From assembly GCA_948474755.1 (NCBI GenBank), contig CAOLHI010001247.1:186001-250000 (forward strand): a stretch of 64,000 nt of DNA, written 5' to 3'. Positions 42,901-54,500 of this stretch are shown one piece after another. The stretch's first letter is position 1, and each line of letters begins with the position of its first letter. A program made the position numbers and the translations under genes. Source of the DNA: Ctenosaura bakeri (Eukaryota; Chordata; Lepidosauria; Squamata; Iguanidae). The notes beneath the pieces are model-generated. The model saw only the letters and a list, made by a program, of their open reading frames with translations. It was not told the DNA's origin and did no database searches.

Positions 42901-45133
42901 CCTTGTAATCTGAATCCATTACTTTTGTGTCTTGGTCTCCAGAGCTAGCTTGTTTAGGCAGCATGTGGTACCTGTACCAGAGAATAGGACACAAAGCAAT
43001 GGATTTAAATGGTAAGAAAATAAAGCCCACCGAAACAGCGGGACCATTTCTGCACTACACTGTTATAGTGCTATCATTCCACTTTCAACCTCCTGTGGAA
43101 TTCTAGGGTTTGTAGTTTCCTGAGGCCCAAGAGCTCTCTGGCTGAGAATTCTAAAGGCCCCTCCCTAAACTGCAAACCCTAGATTTCTATAGGATGTTGA
43201 AAGTGGAATAATAGCACTATAACAGTGTAGTGCGGAAATGTCCTAGCTAGAACATTTTTCTTGCAAGAGCTGTTCAGCAGTGCAACAGAGGGCTTGGTGG
43301 GCTCGCTACGTCTTTGGAGGTCTTTGAACAGAGGTTGGAATGTTACCCCTCCGGGTTGCTTTCGTTGTGAATTCTTGCATGGCGAGAAGTTGGACTAGAT
43401 GGCCCTTGGGATCCCATCCAGCTCTAACATCCCCCCCATTTTTTTTGGTAACACCAAAATGAGTATATAAATGAATTACACATTTACTTTATATGATCCA
43501 TGTTGTAGCCCTAGGAATGAAAAGTGAGCCACTCAGTGGATCTCTTGAGCAAGTCAACTTGAAAATGCACACACATGAAACACATGCCAATGTGGTTTGG
43601 TCATAGATTGGCCTTCTTTAGTTTAATCAATCACTCTACGATTTTAAGTCTCTGGGAGAATAATTTGGTGGATTTGGGGTTGGTGGTAAGGGGAAATGAA
43701 GATGAGGTAAAGGGTAAAAAGACAGAAAGGCAGAAAACCAAGGATGAGATTTAGTGCCGCAGGGGGAGAGTGAGAAAACAGGATTTAGCCTTTCTGGTTT
43801 AAGATATTAATAAAAGGGTCCATTGCTTGATGACATTTCAGTCTTAAGGAAAGGGTAAATAAAAGGAAGCGAAACAGAGAGACACACATAACTGCCATGT
43901 GTAGAAGCAGAGATAGCTAAGAGGTAAATTGATATAGTTTTTAACTTGGAGGGTTTCCGCACTACACTGTTCTAGTGCTATTATTCCACTTTCAACCTCC
44001 TGTGGAATTCTGGTGTTTGTAGTTTCCGGAAGCTGAGGAGCTCTCCAGCTGAGACTTCTAAATGCCCCTCCCTAAACTGCAAACCCCAGGATCACACAGG
44101 AGGTTGAAAATGGAATAATAGCACTATAACAGTGTAGTGCGGAAAGGCCCTTAGATTAGGGGAGGATTAATTTAAAAATAGTTGAATTTTACTATTAAAT
44201 CTTATCAATAATTTTAATCACTATATTGAAATACTAGAGGGCCTTTGTGTATAACCACTATATGCAATATTATTCAAATGTTGGGTCTGATTATCAGTAG
44301 TTATTTTCTGTAGTCAGGTTAATGATTAACTGTATTTGGGAAGCAGGGAAACTTCTTTGTTCTATAAACATAGTATTAACTACTGTTCAGAAGGTTGGAA
44401 GTCTCTTTTATTTTTCTTTTTGATTTTTTTCTTCTTTGTTCCCCTATCCATCTTTTCTTCTTCTTCTTTTTTCCCCTTTGTTTCCTTTCACTTTTGGTAT
44501 CCTATTTTATATATTTGGAAAAGCTAGTATTAAAAAAGAATTTCACATGCTTTGTTTCCACATTGTTCCAAGGGGATGGGTAGAATTTGGGATCAACTGC
44601 AGCTAGCCCTAAGGAAGCCCAAACCGTGGCCATTTCTGCCCTACACTGTTATAGTGCTATTATTCCACTTTCAACCTCCTGTGGAATTCTGGGCTTTGTA
44701 GTTTCCAGAGGCCAAAGAGCTCTCTGGCTGAGAATTCTCAAGGCTCCTCCCTAAACTGCAAACCCAAGGATTCCAGAGGAGGTTGAAAGCGGAATAAGAG
44801 CACTATAGCACAGTGTAGTGCGAAATGGTTTGTGTCTAGAGCAAGCTGAACGGAGCAAATACAAACTCCGTGCCCTCTTCTTAGGTTGCGTTCATTTTCC
44901 TCCTTGTTTGCCTTGGCAGCGGCGGAGTCCACCGGGACTGGAGTGGTGTTCCCAGGAAGCTTTATGAACCCGGATCTAGTCACAGCCACTGTGTGTGCGT
45001 GAAGGCGGAAGGGCTGCTCCCCGGGCAAGCATCCTCCCCGCAGATGAGCGACCGAGGAGACCTGAACAATCCCAACCTGCAAGAATACGAAGGGTGCCAC
45101 CCGTTATCTGAGTGGTGCACCTTGAAAGAGTGA
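36721..45133 (+). CDS. CYB5D2: CYB5D2 (neuferricin), four exons, 266 aa
   Basis: Exons 36721-36979, 38785-38925, 42387-42573 and 44920-45133 sum to 801 bp (266 codons plus stop). Every splice is GT-AG with matching phase. CYB5D2 is a membrane-associated progesterone-receptor-type cytochrome b5 protein; mammalian work links it to neuronal differentiation and haem binding. Visible here are a hydrophobic N-terminal signal or anchor (residues 3-20), a b5-like domain (about 41-134: [66 protein letters not shown]) and a Cys-containing tail ([46 protein letters not shown]). Length agrees with the human protein (about 264). It is tail-to-tail with ANKFY1, as in human. Confidence 0.95.
37066..37215. 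mobile_element. Foldback MITE copy in CYB5D2 intron 1
   Basis: gtccttttccgcatgacacc and ggtgtcgtgcggaaagggcc surround a compact palindromic core (ggggtttgcagtcctgcaaacccc). It starts about 85 bp after the exon 1 donor. Confidence 0.85.
37593..38487 (+). repeat. 35-bp minisatellite, about 25 units
   Basis: The unit reads tagttacactgagatag followed by ttataaataacactgcca. Units vary mainly at two positions (gaaa/gaga; gcaa/gcca/gcag). The two halves of the unit resemble each other, suggesting it arose by an earlier duplication. It lies in CYB5D2 intron 1. Confidence 0.97.
38785..38925 (+). CDS. CYB5D2: CYB5D2 exon 2
   Basis: The 141-bp exon follows tcgccccag and precedes gtatgtgg. It encodes [20 protein letters not shown], then [19 protein letters not shown] and NKNYVHI, completing the b5-like domain. 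Confidence 0.95.
39824..40302 (+). repeat. CR1 LINE 3' ends, two copies head-to-tail
   Basis: The segment 39824-39972 (gatttgaagggatgtcatg...cggagctgtgg) stops and the same CR1 stretch restarts at 39973 (aatgatagccatgtttaaatat), running on to the octamer end at about 40302. Confidence 0.88.
40681..41203 (-). repeat. CR1 LINE 3' end with extended octamer tail
   Basis: The reverse copy starts with three octamers (atagaatcatagaatcacagaatcatag). It reaches the ORF2 stretch 'gtgtccttcttgaattggggtgcccagaac'. Confidence 0.93.
41542..42335 (-). mobile_element. L1 LINE 3' end with 12-bp TSD
   Basis: ORF2 C-terminus ([19 protein letters not shown], then [20 protein letters not shown]) plus 3'UTR, flanked by ttcagtccttgc at 41530-41541 and 42336-42347. 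The insertion lies about 50 bp upstream of CYB5D2 exon 3. Confidence 0.92.
42387..42573 (+). CDS. CYB5D2: CYB5D2 exon 3
   Basis: The 187-bp exon follows ctgctcttggaaag and precedes gtaagctt. It encodes [38 protein letters not shown] and [20 protein letters not shown]. The acceptor polypyrimidine tract survives next to the L1 insertion. Confidence 0.94.
42640..42722 (+). repeat. CR1 LINE short fragment
   Basis: 'ttaaacagaggctggatggccatctcctgggagtgctttgatgg' is the CR1 ORF2 terminus. Confidence 0.75.
43041..43244. mobile_element. Foldback MITE copy
   Basis: ggaccatttctgcactacac and cagtgtagtgcggaaatgtcc surround two cores (ggaattctagggtttgtag and its inverse). Confidence 0.85.
43254..43432 (+). 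repeat. CR1 LINE, diverged 3' end
   Basis: 'gaggtctttgaacagaggttgg', then 'gaattcttgcatggcgagaag' and 'ctagatggcccttgggatcc', without a clear octamer tail. Confidence 0.75.
43951..44150. mobile_element. Foldback MITE copy
   Basis: gggtttccgcactacactg and cagtgtagtgcggaaaggccc flank a typical core with a short central spacer. Confidence 0.85.
44628..44830. mobile_element. Foldback MITE copy
   Basis: ggccatttctgccctacactg and cagtgtagtgcgaaatgg, with both cores present. It lies 90 bp upstream of CYB5D2 exon 4. Confidence 0.85.
44920..45133 (+). CDS. CYB5D2: CYB5D2 exon 4, stop codon
   Basis: The 214-bp exon follows tgtttgccttggcag. It encodes [38 protein letters not shown] and [20 protein letters not shown], ending SEWCTLKE and TGA at 45131-45133. 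Confidence 0.95.
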
Positions 45134-46841
45134 GCCAAAGGCATTCCTGTTTGTGCCTGCCCCCTCCCTCTCTCACAGAGACCCTCCAGGGTCCCAACGG
45201 TCATGTTGGAGGAACCTGCACCATAGCTTGGCTTTATGTCTGGGCCAGGAATGTTTTTGGGTAACTGTGCCAAGTGTAGGCAGAAGTACCAGGAAGAGAA
45301 AGGCTGTGGGCACTTGAAAAATGGGCTGCTCACAGAGGGCAGAAGTTTTTTGTCTTTCCTTCCCGCCACCACATGACTCTGTGCCACCTCTGATATCACA
45401 CGCCACGGGATTCCAGCCCACCTCTCCAAGCCACAGTTTGAAGCCTGGCAAACCTGAAACCATAGTTTGAAGTGACTCGGCAAATCTTTGTTGGACAAGA
45501 ACTGACCAAATGGCATTACTCTTTCTACTGCTCTGTCTTTGGAGTTGGAATCAAATGGCCTGTGTGATGGCCCTCATGGATTTTTTTTTTGTGGCCACAA
45601 GTCCCTCCCTCAGTGTGATTGAACCTCCAGAGGTCTACAAGAGATTCACTTCTCCTCCAAAACAAGGCATGGCTGCCTCCCCACACCTTGGCTGGTTGGT
45701 GAACTACAGGTGCACACATCAGACTTCTGCCATTGCAGCTCATATTGTTGGTCCTTGTAGAGAGGTCAGAATCAGAGGTGTCAGTACTTGAGAGGCAAAA
45801 CAAGAGTCCTGCATCCCTGATGAAATTTTTTGTTCAGTCCCCAAATTTCAGTAACACAAAAGTTCAGCTGAACATTTAGAAAGAGAATTTAGGCATCCAA
45901 AGAAAACGGGCAGGCAAAAGTGACCAAAGGAATTTGAACATAGCGAATAGAAGATATCTGGCGGTGAATTGTTTTCAATCTCTCTCTCTCTGTCTTTGCA
46001 ATGTTAGAAATTTGGGGACAGCAGCAAAATTTCACCAGGGAGGCAGAATTCTTACAAGCAGGGTCACTGTCTTCATTTTGCCCTCCCCCTTAGGAATTAT
46101 GTTCTCACTATACAGTGACCCAAATCTTCCCAAAAAAACACAACATATTTAAGCTAAACTAACAAAACTTGACTAAACAAAAGGAAAAAAAACCCTACAA
46201 CTAATGAAAAATGGTTCCCACCCTTGTTGCAGACAGCTCCTACTATGAATAAATATACTTAAAGTCATTACTTGAAGTCACTATTAGATTTGCTTGCTCA
46301 TATTTATACTCAGTTATACTCATTATATTTCAAAATATTTATCCAATAATGATCTATTTTAAATTCTAAATTTTTTGAGTTTCTATTTCAGGACAACATA
46401 TCAACACTGTAAATCAATAGAAAAAAAATCAATTCTATAAAGCACTGATTAATTCTCTGTAAATGTGTTAAATCTGGTAGTTCTATTAAACAAACCATAC
46501 CTATATTAAAAAATATTAAAATAGCAACAACCTATAGTCATATTTAATTTTTGTAGGATCTGTCTCATGCCAACACTAAAATTACAGATTAAAAAGGAAC
46601 AGTAAGATGCAAGTTCAAAACCCTAAAATCATCAAGTCACCCTCATTTTCCTTTAAATAGGCCATTAAACATTTCCGTTCCAGTGCAAACTCTTCTTCAG
46701 TATTTCCTTTTAATTTAGCAGACAACTTGTCCATTTCCACAATTGTCATCAATCTGTTAAGCCATTGTTGGGTACACAAGTCTCACAAGTAGTTTGGCTT
46801 GCTGTTTGTCGATGCTAGCATCATCTCTCCAGATTCCTAAT
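45134..46841 (+). other. CYB5D2: Probable CYB5D2 3'UTR and intergenic tail
   Basis: No further coding exon is visible. An AATAAA at 46248-46253 is a candidate polyadenylation signal, though this would give a 3'UTR of about 1.1 kb. The stretch 46250-46620 is AT-rich and featureless. Confidence 0.35.
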
Positions 46842-47319
46842 ACAGCCAGCCCTCCCCATTTGCGGGTTCAACTTTCGGAGATTAGATTATTTGCGAGTTT
46901 CTTCAACCCATGCCCCCACCACCACCTCAGGCACTCCCTTCCCAGGGGAACAATCCCTCTCGGCAGCTCTGATCAGGCAGTGCAGCCCTTTAAAAACCCA
47001 CCTCTGGTCCTTCTCCACCAGCCGCTGCCTGGCCGGCTAATAATGCCTTGCAGCCCAGGTTCTCATCACCACAAACCCTCTCCCAATTCCCTCTGACATC
47101 CAAGGAAGATGCTGGGCAAGAGAGGGGAAATATAGGGCCATCATGCCAACCTTCTCTTCTCCTTTATCTGACCTGGTTTGGACCCGGGGTGCTCCTGTCC
47201 CCACCATGCCTCAGCCCCCTTCCTGCAAATGCACACACCCCTTTTGATATTTGTGATTTTTCCACTTTTGTGAGGATCCTAAGCCTCTAACCTTAGCGAA
47301 TGTGGAGGGCCAACTATAA
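46841..47319. mobile_element. Tigger-like non-autonomous mariner element
   Basis: The ends cagccagccctccccatttgc and gcgaatgtggagggccaacta are inverted, adjoin TA on each side, and match the Tigger-type 'cagttggccctccgtattcgcgg' terminus. There is no transposase frame inside. Confidence 0.65.
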
Positions 47320-48670
47320 TTCAGACATGCACTGACCAGAATTGGATTTCTTCTTCAACTCAGCTGACCTTGTGCCCCAAGTATAAGGGCACAGGGAAAG
47401 CATCAGGCCTACCTAGCTGACATCCAAACTGCCACTGCCCTGGCCTCGGAGGGAGAGAAGAGGCAGGCAGCTCCATCCCGCCGACGTCCAGAAGCCGATG
47501 AAACTGCTCCTTCCATTCCAACTGCCCCCGCCCTGGCCTTGAAGGGAAGGAGAGAAGAACCGGCAGTATCTGTTGGGCTTAATCCCCTTCCACCCTGCCG
47601 TCCCCTTTTCCTTTTGTGTACTTCCTTAACTAGATTGTAAGCCCGAGGGCAGGGTCCTATTTTGCTCTTCTTTTACTAGTAAAGCACCACATACAGTGGT
47701 GGCATTATATAAATAAATACAAAGAAGAGGAGGAGGAATAAGAAAGAGGAAGATGAAAACTGGGCAATGGCTCAAATTGGAGAGGAGCTTAAACAAGACA
47801 ATGCCATGGTGTACACATGGTACTAAGTACCCCTGTGTCAAAAGCCAAACGTTTCCAGAATTTCAGATTGCATTTTATATTTCCATCTCATACAGAAAAC
47901 CAGTTTCCAACAATTCTTGGAAGACCTGTAAATTTGCAACAGGTACACTGGGCGTGCAGTGGTACAACAACCAGGAAAGGCTGCCCAGTACCAGAGCATG
48001 GAAAGTTAACTTTTTTTTAAATTACAGCTTCCAGAACCCCCCTGTAGCTGATACCAGATGCAGGAATCAAAGAGTTCTGCTCCCCCATATGTAACTCTTC
48101 TGCCTTGAAGAGATGTATTTCTTGAAGTCTCAGAAAGTTCCAGTCTGGGCTATTCCTGAAGCAAAACCAGGGACCTCTCCCACTTCTCCAAGAAAATGTT
48201 GGCAAAGTTTCAAATGCCAGAGACATCCAAAATCATCTCCACAACAATTAGAGCCTATCAGGAGCTTGCCCATTGTCTACTCCATCTGGAATCCCCCAGC
48301 TGTTAACAATCCTCAAGTTTTTTTTAAAAAAAATGCACCTTCAGATGGTTTCTGTAACACTGATTTACAGGAGCTGAGTCTGAAGAAGCAATTCATCCAC
48401 ACACATGTATTGGTGGCCAAGGACTCTCCTGAAGGAAAGCAAAAAGGAAAAAAAAATATTTCTAAATTCTGCAGTTGCTCAGAGACATGATTTCCTCAGA
48501 GCTGTTCTTAACCCCTGCAAGAAAATGTTAATTCTGCAGTTTCCTGCCACCCATTTAAGGACCACCTCCATAAGAAACCAACTGAAGCCTTCATGACCTC
48601 AAATATTTCATCATCCAACTGTCCACTAATAAAAACATTTCCTGGTAAGACAGAATCAGAGGCAGGCAAG
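47320..48670. other. CYB5D2-ANKFY1 interval, no gene recognised
   Basis: Positions 47630-47730 (agattgtaagcccgaggg, then cattatataaataaatac) look like an old LINE or SINE tail. The remainder shows no coding pattern. Confidence 0.4.
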
Positions 48671-48671
48671 T

Positions 48672-51397
48672 GAGTTAGGCTCAGTCTTAAATGTTTTTAT
48701 TAAAAGTGCTTTACAGTGATTATTCGTTGTGCAACCCAACAAAGTCCACCTAGAATCCCCAAAAGCTCTGCCCCAGGGATCAAAGTCTCATATGGGAAAA
48801 TCCCATATTCTCCTTCCCTGGTGCAGTGGGTTATTCTCTGCTAGTTTCTGGCAGCTTTGACGGTTGATCATTTGTATAAACATTACAGCACAAAAAAAGG
48901 CTCCTCCTTTCACTGGATTAGTCAATTAGTCACGCTCACAGAATGCCGGTTTAGAGAAATGTCTGGTTTATAAAGGAAATTCTTGGTGCATTGCCCACAA
49001 TTGGCATTTGGGCAGTCTTCAGTCAACAGATGATCAGTACCAGAGCTTGGACAACTTTACTTTTTTTGGACCACAACTTCCAGGATCCACACACAATAGT
49101 AACTGGAAGGGGGGATTCTGAGAGCTGCAGTCCAAAAGCATAATCCTTCCGAGTTCTGAATAGGCCACAGGTGAATTTCCCCAGTGAAATGCCACCTCCC
49201 GGCTTGCTTCTTTTTGTTCCCACAACTCCTCCAGTGCAAACCATCTGAAAAAATGCCCTGCAACCCCTAAGGAGCCAGTCTTTTCGAAATGGACAATATG
49301 AGTTGGTGCAACCTGTCTGGCATTGGGACAGGGGAGGACAAAGACACAAGCAGGAATGAATCTGAGCTGGAGGAAGGAAGAACAGTTTTGCCAATCTTCA
49401 GTTCACGGCCCCAGTCCCCATAAATGATGAAGGCAGAGTTCCAGTCTTCTCCCCAACAGAGGTTGGAAGGGCCAAACATGAAACGGAGACAACCCTGTTT
49501 GAAATGTATTGGTTAGGCATCCCAGTTTGAGAATTTATCCCCCACGAAGTCACCTTTTACTGCACAAGCCCAGGGTTTTACATAACATATAAAGCTGTTA
49601 TATTCTATAAATCACAGAAATATATATATGTGTATATATATATATATGTATATATAAAAGTAGCACTCTGGTTTCGGCTCTTTGTACATATGTATGTATG
49701 TCAGAGATAACATTAGAGGACGCATTAGTATTCTAGAAAGAGAGAGTACATGATCTGAAGTTATGAGTGATATTTCCCTCCCACGTAGACACATGCCTTG
49801 AAAAGTACTGATTATAGAAGGTAAAAGACACACTCATTATACACCGTCTCCCCCCCCCCGCAAAGGACTTTCTGTCATGGAGCGAGAAGAAACGGCTTTG
49901 TTATGTCCATCTTCCAGGGTCTTGTTCTGTGGCTGAAAGCAGAAACTTGACAGAGGCAGCAGCCTGAACCTGACAGAAATCTTCTGTTGGTTGTGATTCA
50001 GAGTCCTGTGTGCTGGCACAACCCCTTGCCTTGCAGAGTCTCCTCTGTGATACTCTGACAAAATTGGAACCCACGTGAAATGCTATGGGTGGCAGAAGCC
50101 AAGAAGGAAGGGTAAGGATGAGTGTGATGGTGGGGGGGGGAGGAAAGTGTGCATTTCAGCCAGAGCTGCTAAACAGGACCCAATCACCAACACCATCTGA
50201 ATGGAGAAGGGTTTGACAAAAACAAAAACTACCCTGGCTCTCCAAGGCTTGTGAGCAGTCGTAACTCAGCAGCTCCAACGGGCTCACAACCTTCACACAA
50301 AGCTTTGTGCCATCTCTACCCCTTCACCTGCTGGTTGTCATCCCAACCACACCTGTTAACACATCTGATCAAGTTTCAGTGTTCCAGCCCTGCCCTTTTC
50401 AATGCTGGCTCAGTCAGCTCCAAGCCCAGGCCTTCCCTTCAACCTCACTGTAAATTTATGACTATTTGCCCAGTTCTTGAGATGTTGCTGAAGGACCAGC
50501 TGAACGTTTCTTCCTTTGAGAAGCCTTGATTGAAATTGTTAGCAAAGTGAGCCTCAAACACTCCCTGCTCACCATGCATGACTCTGAAGAAAGCAAGCGG
50601 TCAGAGGCGTTATGGTTCTGAAGACCAATAAACTGTAGTTCAACGAGCTGAGACTATTCCCCTTTTCGACAGGAGAAACTGTAAAGCTTTTGTCATAAGG
50701 CCACACACAATTCCCCCCCCCACCAATGCATTAAAAAACCCCTGTTTAAAGGCCACAGCCGCTTTTGGGAGGGGCTGTTATTACTGTTCAGGGTGGGGGG
50801 CTGCTTTATGACAAAGCCAGAGAAGCAGAGAGAGAGAGAGAGGACAACAACAAGATGTTCTCCTCCAGAAAGTCACAAAAATGGGGAAAGCATCACCAAC
50901 ATCAGAGTGGCCCAGAAAAAAAAAATTAAGTGCTCTCAATATTTGAAAAAGGAACCTATGTGACAAGACTTCTGAACAATCCTGATGCACCTCTGCAGCT
51001 TAACCAAGACCAAGGTTTTTAGCTTCATGATCAGCAAATGCAAAAAAATAAGAGTAATAAAAAAATGCTTCAATGCCCTGCACAGGAAGAAGTTGAGGGG
51101 CAGAGGCAACTGCTTTCGCACATACACTTTGCAACAAGTCCCAGTTTGTTCCCAACCCTGTTTCTGCCGTTATCTGCCATTATCAACTATTAATACATTC
51201 ATACCAAAAAGAAATCATAAAGACTAGGAGAGAGAGCGTCTGTATGGTCCCTTAAGTTGATCGGTCTCTGGTAAGAGGAAGACGAGGAAGCCCTTCCCTG
51301 GTCTCTGCTGGAGGCGTCTTTTTTGCCCTGGAGCGGCTGCAAAAGACAGGAGGGGTTGTGCGGCCGGGTGGGAGTGGTTCCCTCTGCTTGCAGGCAA
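48672..51397 (-). other. ANKFY1: ANKFY1 3'UTR
   Basis: About 2.7 kb lies between the ANKFY1 stop codon and a minus-strand AATAAA (plus-strand tttatt at 48696-48701) followed by sequence to about 48672. A long 3'UTR is known for vertebrate ANKFY1. It contains a (TA)n/(GT)n stretch at 49618-49660 and a (GA)n run near 50826-50842, with no large interspersed repeat. That fits a constrained 3'UTR in an otherwise repeat-dense region. Confidence 0.55.
48696..48701 (-). terminator. ANKFY1: ANKFY1 polyadenylation signal (AATAAA)
   Basis: Minus-strand ttttaataaaaac lies 2.7 kb below the stop codon. It is a canonical hexamer, but alternative earlier sites cannot be excluded. Confidence 0.45.
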
Positions 51398-51530
51398 CTA
51401 GGAGACGCCCCCCAACGTCAAGACATCAAAGCAGATGTTGCAGACGCGGACAGGCTTGTTCAAGTCGAATTTGATGATGGGGATCTCCTTGGTGGAGCAC
51501 TTGTGGCAGAGGAGGCGTCCGCAGTGCCGG
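51398..51530 (-). CDS. ANKFY1: ANKFY1 last coding exon
   Basis: After acceptor gagatctcatctcag-like sequence (AG just above 51530), it encodes RHCGRLLCHKCSTKEIPIIK, then DLNKPVRVCNICFDVLTLGG and VS, stop TAG at 51398-51400. It completes the FYVE finger. Confidence 0.95.
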
Positions 51531-54500
51531 CTGAGATGAGGGGAGAAAAGGACAAGCGTTCAGCCTTTGACAGACCGCCATCTTCTGCCTGAGCGAGCCC
51601 CACATGCTCTTCCCTACTTCCTGTGTTTGGGGGAAAGCTGAGAACAAGGGATGCAGAACCTTTGGCTTGTAGAGAGAGACAGGAAGTGGTTCTGTTTGTA
51701 CTTGGATGGAGGATCACAAGGGAATAAGATGGATCTTGAGACAGGACTAAGGAAGAATCCTATCTAGTCCCAGTATCCTGGAGTGCTGTTGCTGCCAGTT
51801 GGGAGCTGAGAATACTGAACTAGATGAACCAGTATATTCAATGTCTTATTCAACCTAAGGCCACTTTCTCTGTTTCTCTGTTGCTGAGCAGCTTCAAACT
51901 GCAAGATATTGAATGTGTCTATATATCTAGCTCAGCATGGCCAATTCTTACTGACCAGAGAATGAGGCAGGGTTCTTTCCCAGCCCTATATGGAGACCCC
52001 TGACCCCACTTAGCTTCTGATGTCCCCTGTGAGCCCCAGCATGGGTCTGGGGGGGGCTACAATGGGGAGAGCCAGCAGGATGGACTCGGGTGGTCTTGAT
52101 CTGACATACACACATGTCCATCTCTACCTCGCAGCTTTGTGGGGACATTATGCACAAACCACAAGCAGGCATACTAGTTTCGGCCCTTGTGTGCCAACCT
52201 CAGTCCCGTAGCACTCTGTGTTTTCCAGCTAATTCTGCTCTTTCCATATGATCATCTCTGTTGCATAAAAGTCACTCAGCTGTTACGCTGTGACCTCTGA
52301 AAAATGGTCACAATCATCTCCTGTGAACCACCCTGAATGAGACAGAAATTGATAAACAGCACAATAGACTAGTTTGGGACTCCTAATTCTTTTACCTTTT
52401 GGATGCTCACATTCAGTGGATTTTGCTTTGCCTACCCAGAAGGACCAATTCCTTCACCAGAATATATATGCAACTGAAAGATCAGTAGACTTTCAACAGA
52501 AAACTGGGATCCAGGACTAAGATGAGGGCGGAGGTGTTTTTTCCCTCTGTGGGCCTAAAAAGCAATAATTTGGCATCCATTACCAGTGATGCTTCCTTGT
52601 TGTGACCCCGAACTTGGCACTGCACTCGTAGCAATTGGAGCCATCACACCAGGGAGGTTCCTTGGACAGCATGTCTGCAAAGCAAAACCAGAGAAGTTGC
52701 TGGTTCCCTGTACTTCTTTTCCATCGGTTCAGCCTGGGCAATACTTTGTCTTCCCAAGGCCTGGGCATTGCATCCCATACCATCTCTTCACTATTTATGC
52801 AGCCTTGGCCAAGCAAACAGACTGCAATCCAACTAAGCCAAACTCAGCACAACAACATGTATGGCCTGCTGCAAAGACTCTCCCACCCCTGATGCAACAG
52901 CCCTGCAAACGAGGCCATCACTGTAGCTCCTCCCATTAACAAAGGAGCTGAAAAGGGATGCCACAGACTCTGGTGGAAGCCAAAATCCAGGACCATCAAA
53001 TATAGGGTTGGGCTCTGTGCTGTCTGCAAGCCACACTATCCATGCCTCTGTTCACGCAAAGGCACTCCAACCTTTTAGAAGAGAAACAAACCTATACAAA
53101 GGCTCTGAAACCCCCAAATGATGGCCCTGTGGGGAAAGGGGAGCTGCCATTCAGGGAAGACCAGAGGAACTGATCAGGAACCCAGAAGGCCTGGATTCTA
53201 CCCCAAGGCCTATGGCTCCCCACCCTGTCCCAGAAACATTCTCGCCAGCAGATGCAGAGCCCAAGAGCACTGACCCAGCAGCCTGAACAAAAGCTGTTTG
53301 GTCGCCACTTGGTAGTTGAAGATGTTGACCCCTTGGTTGTTGTTGACTCCCAGGCGGGCTCCGGCTCGCACGATGGCCCGGCACAGGTTGGCGTTTCCTT
53401 TCATGTAAGCCAAGAGGAGCACTGCAAGGAGGAAAATAAGGAAGTTGCCTTTCAATCCCACCAGGGACCTGCACTGAACAAATTGGATTTAAATGCTGCT
53501 GCCACCAGTGCCAGAACTGTGTCCTTTGCAGGATTTGTTCCTCACTTTTCCACCCTCTGGAACTCTCTGCCTCAGGAAACTAGGCTGGCCCCACTTTCAC
53601 TGGCAGACAAAAAATGTTCTTATTTTAACTTTTTTGGAAGCCACCTTGGGTCCCATTCTGGGAGAAAGGCGGCATATAAATATAAAATCATAAATCAAAA
53701 CCCCACTGCAAGCCACAACTAGGTGCATAGTTTTCTGACAACAGGAAGTGTGGCTTCAACTGATGAATATGGATTTTGTGCAGTCCAACTATTTTTACCA
53801 CAGGGAATCATGTGGCACGGAGCAAGCACCTAAACCAGTAGCTCTTAACCTTTTCTTTACCAGGAACCCCCTGTAAATATAATTTGTTGCCAGGGACTGC
53901 CAAGACTTAATATTTAAATATCTAAATTTAGATTTAAATACTCAAATATATGTTTGAAGTTGCTCATCAGTTGCTCAGCCTGATCCCTTATCCTTTCAGT
54001 AGAGAAGGCAAAGGAAAGGAGGCTTGTTAACGCTCTGTGAAGTAGAATGCTGAGATCCTTCCAGTGCCAGGAGAGTAGAATAAACTAGAATTTCCTAAAG
54101 GGAAGTTATGAATGGGAGGCAGGCCTAAAGAATAATTTCTTTTCTCCTTTCCCCCCAAAGCAGTGCCTGGAAAGTAAGGACGTTGGTGCTGCTTTGGGGG
54201 AAAATGCCACTGCCCTCCAAATAAGCACCAAAAGAGAAGGGAAGCAATTACCCTCTCCTTGCTCTCTCCATGCTCCTTTGAGGGAATGGCATTTCTTTTG
54301 TCCCTTTCCCCAAAACAGGGCTTGGAAATAAGGGTCTTGGTGCTACTGTGGGGTGAATGGCAATGGTGAATTCCAGGACTGATGGGAACCCTACACAGAC
54401 CTCCTGTGAGGGGTCCATGGACCCCAGGAGTCCACGGAAGCCAGGTTAAGAACTACAGAACTAAACCATGGACAGCTTGGGAAAGATACTGTTTAGTCTA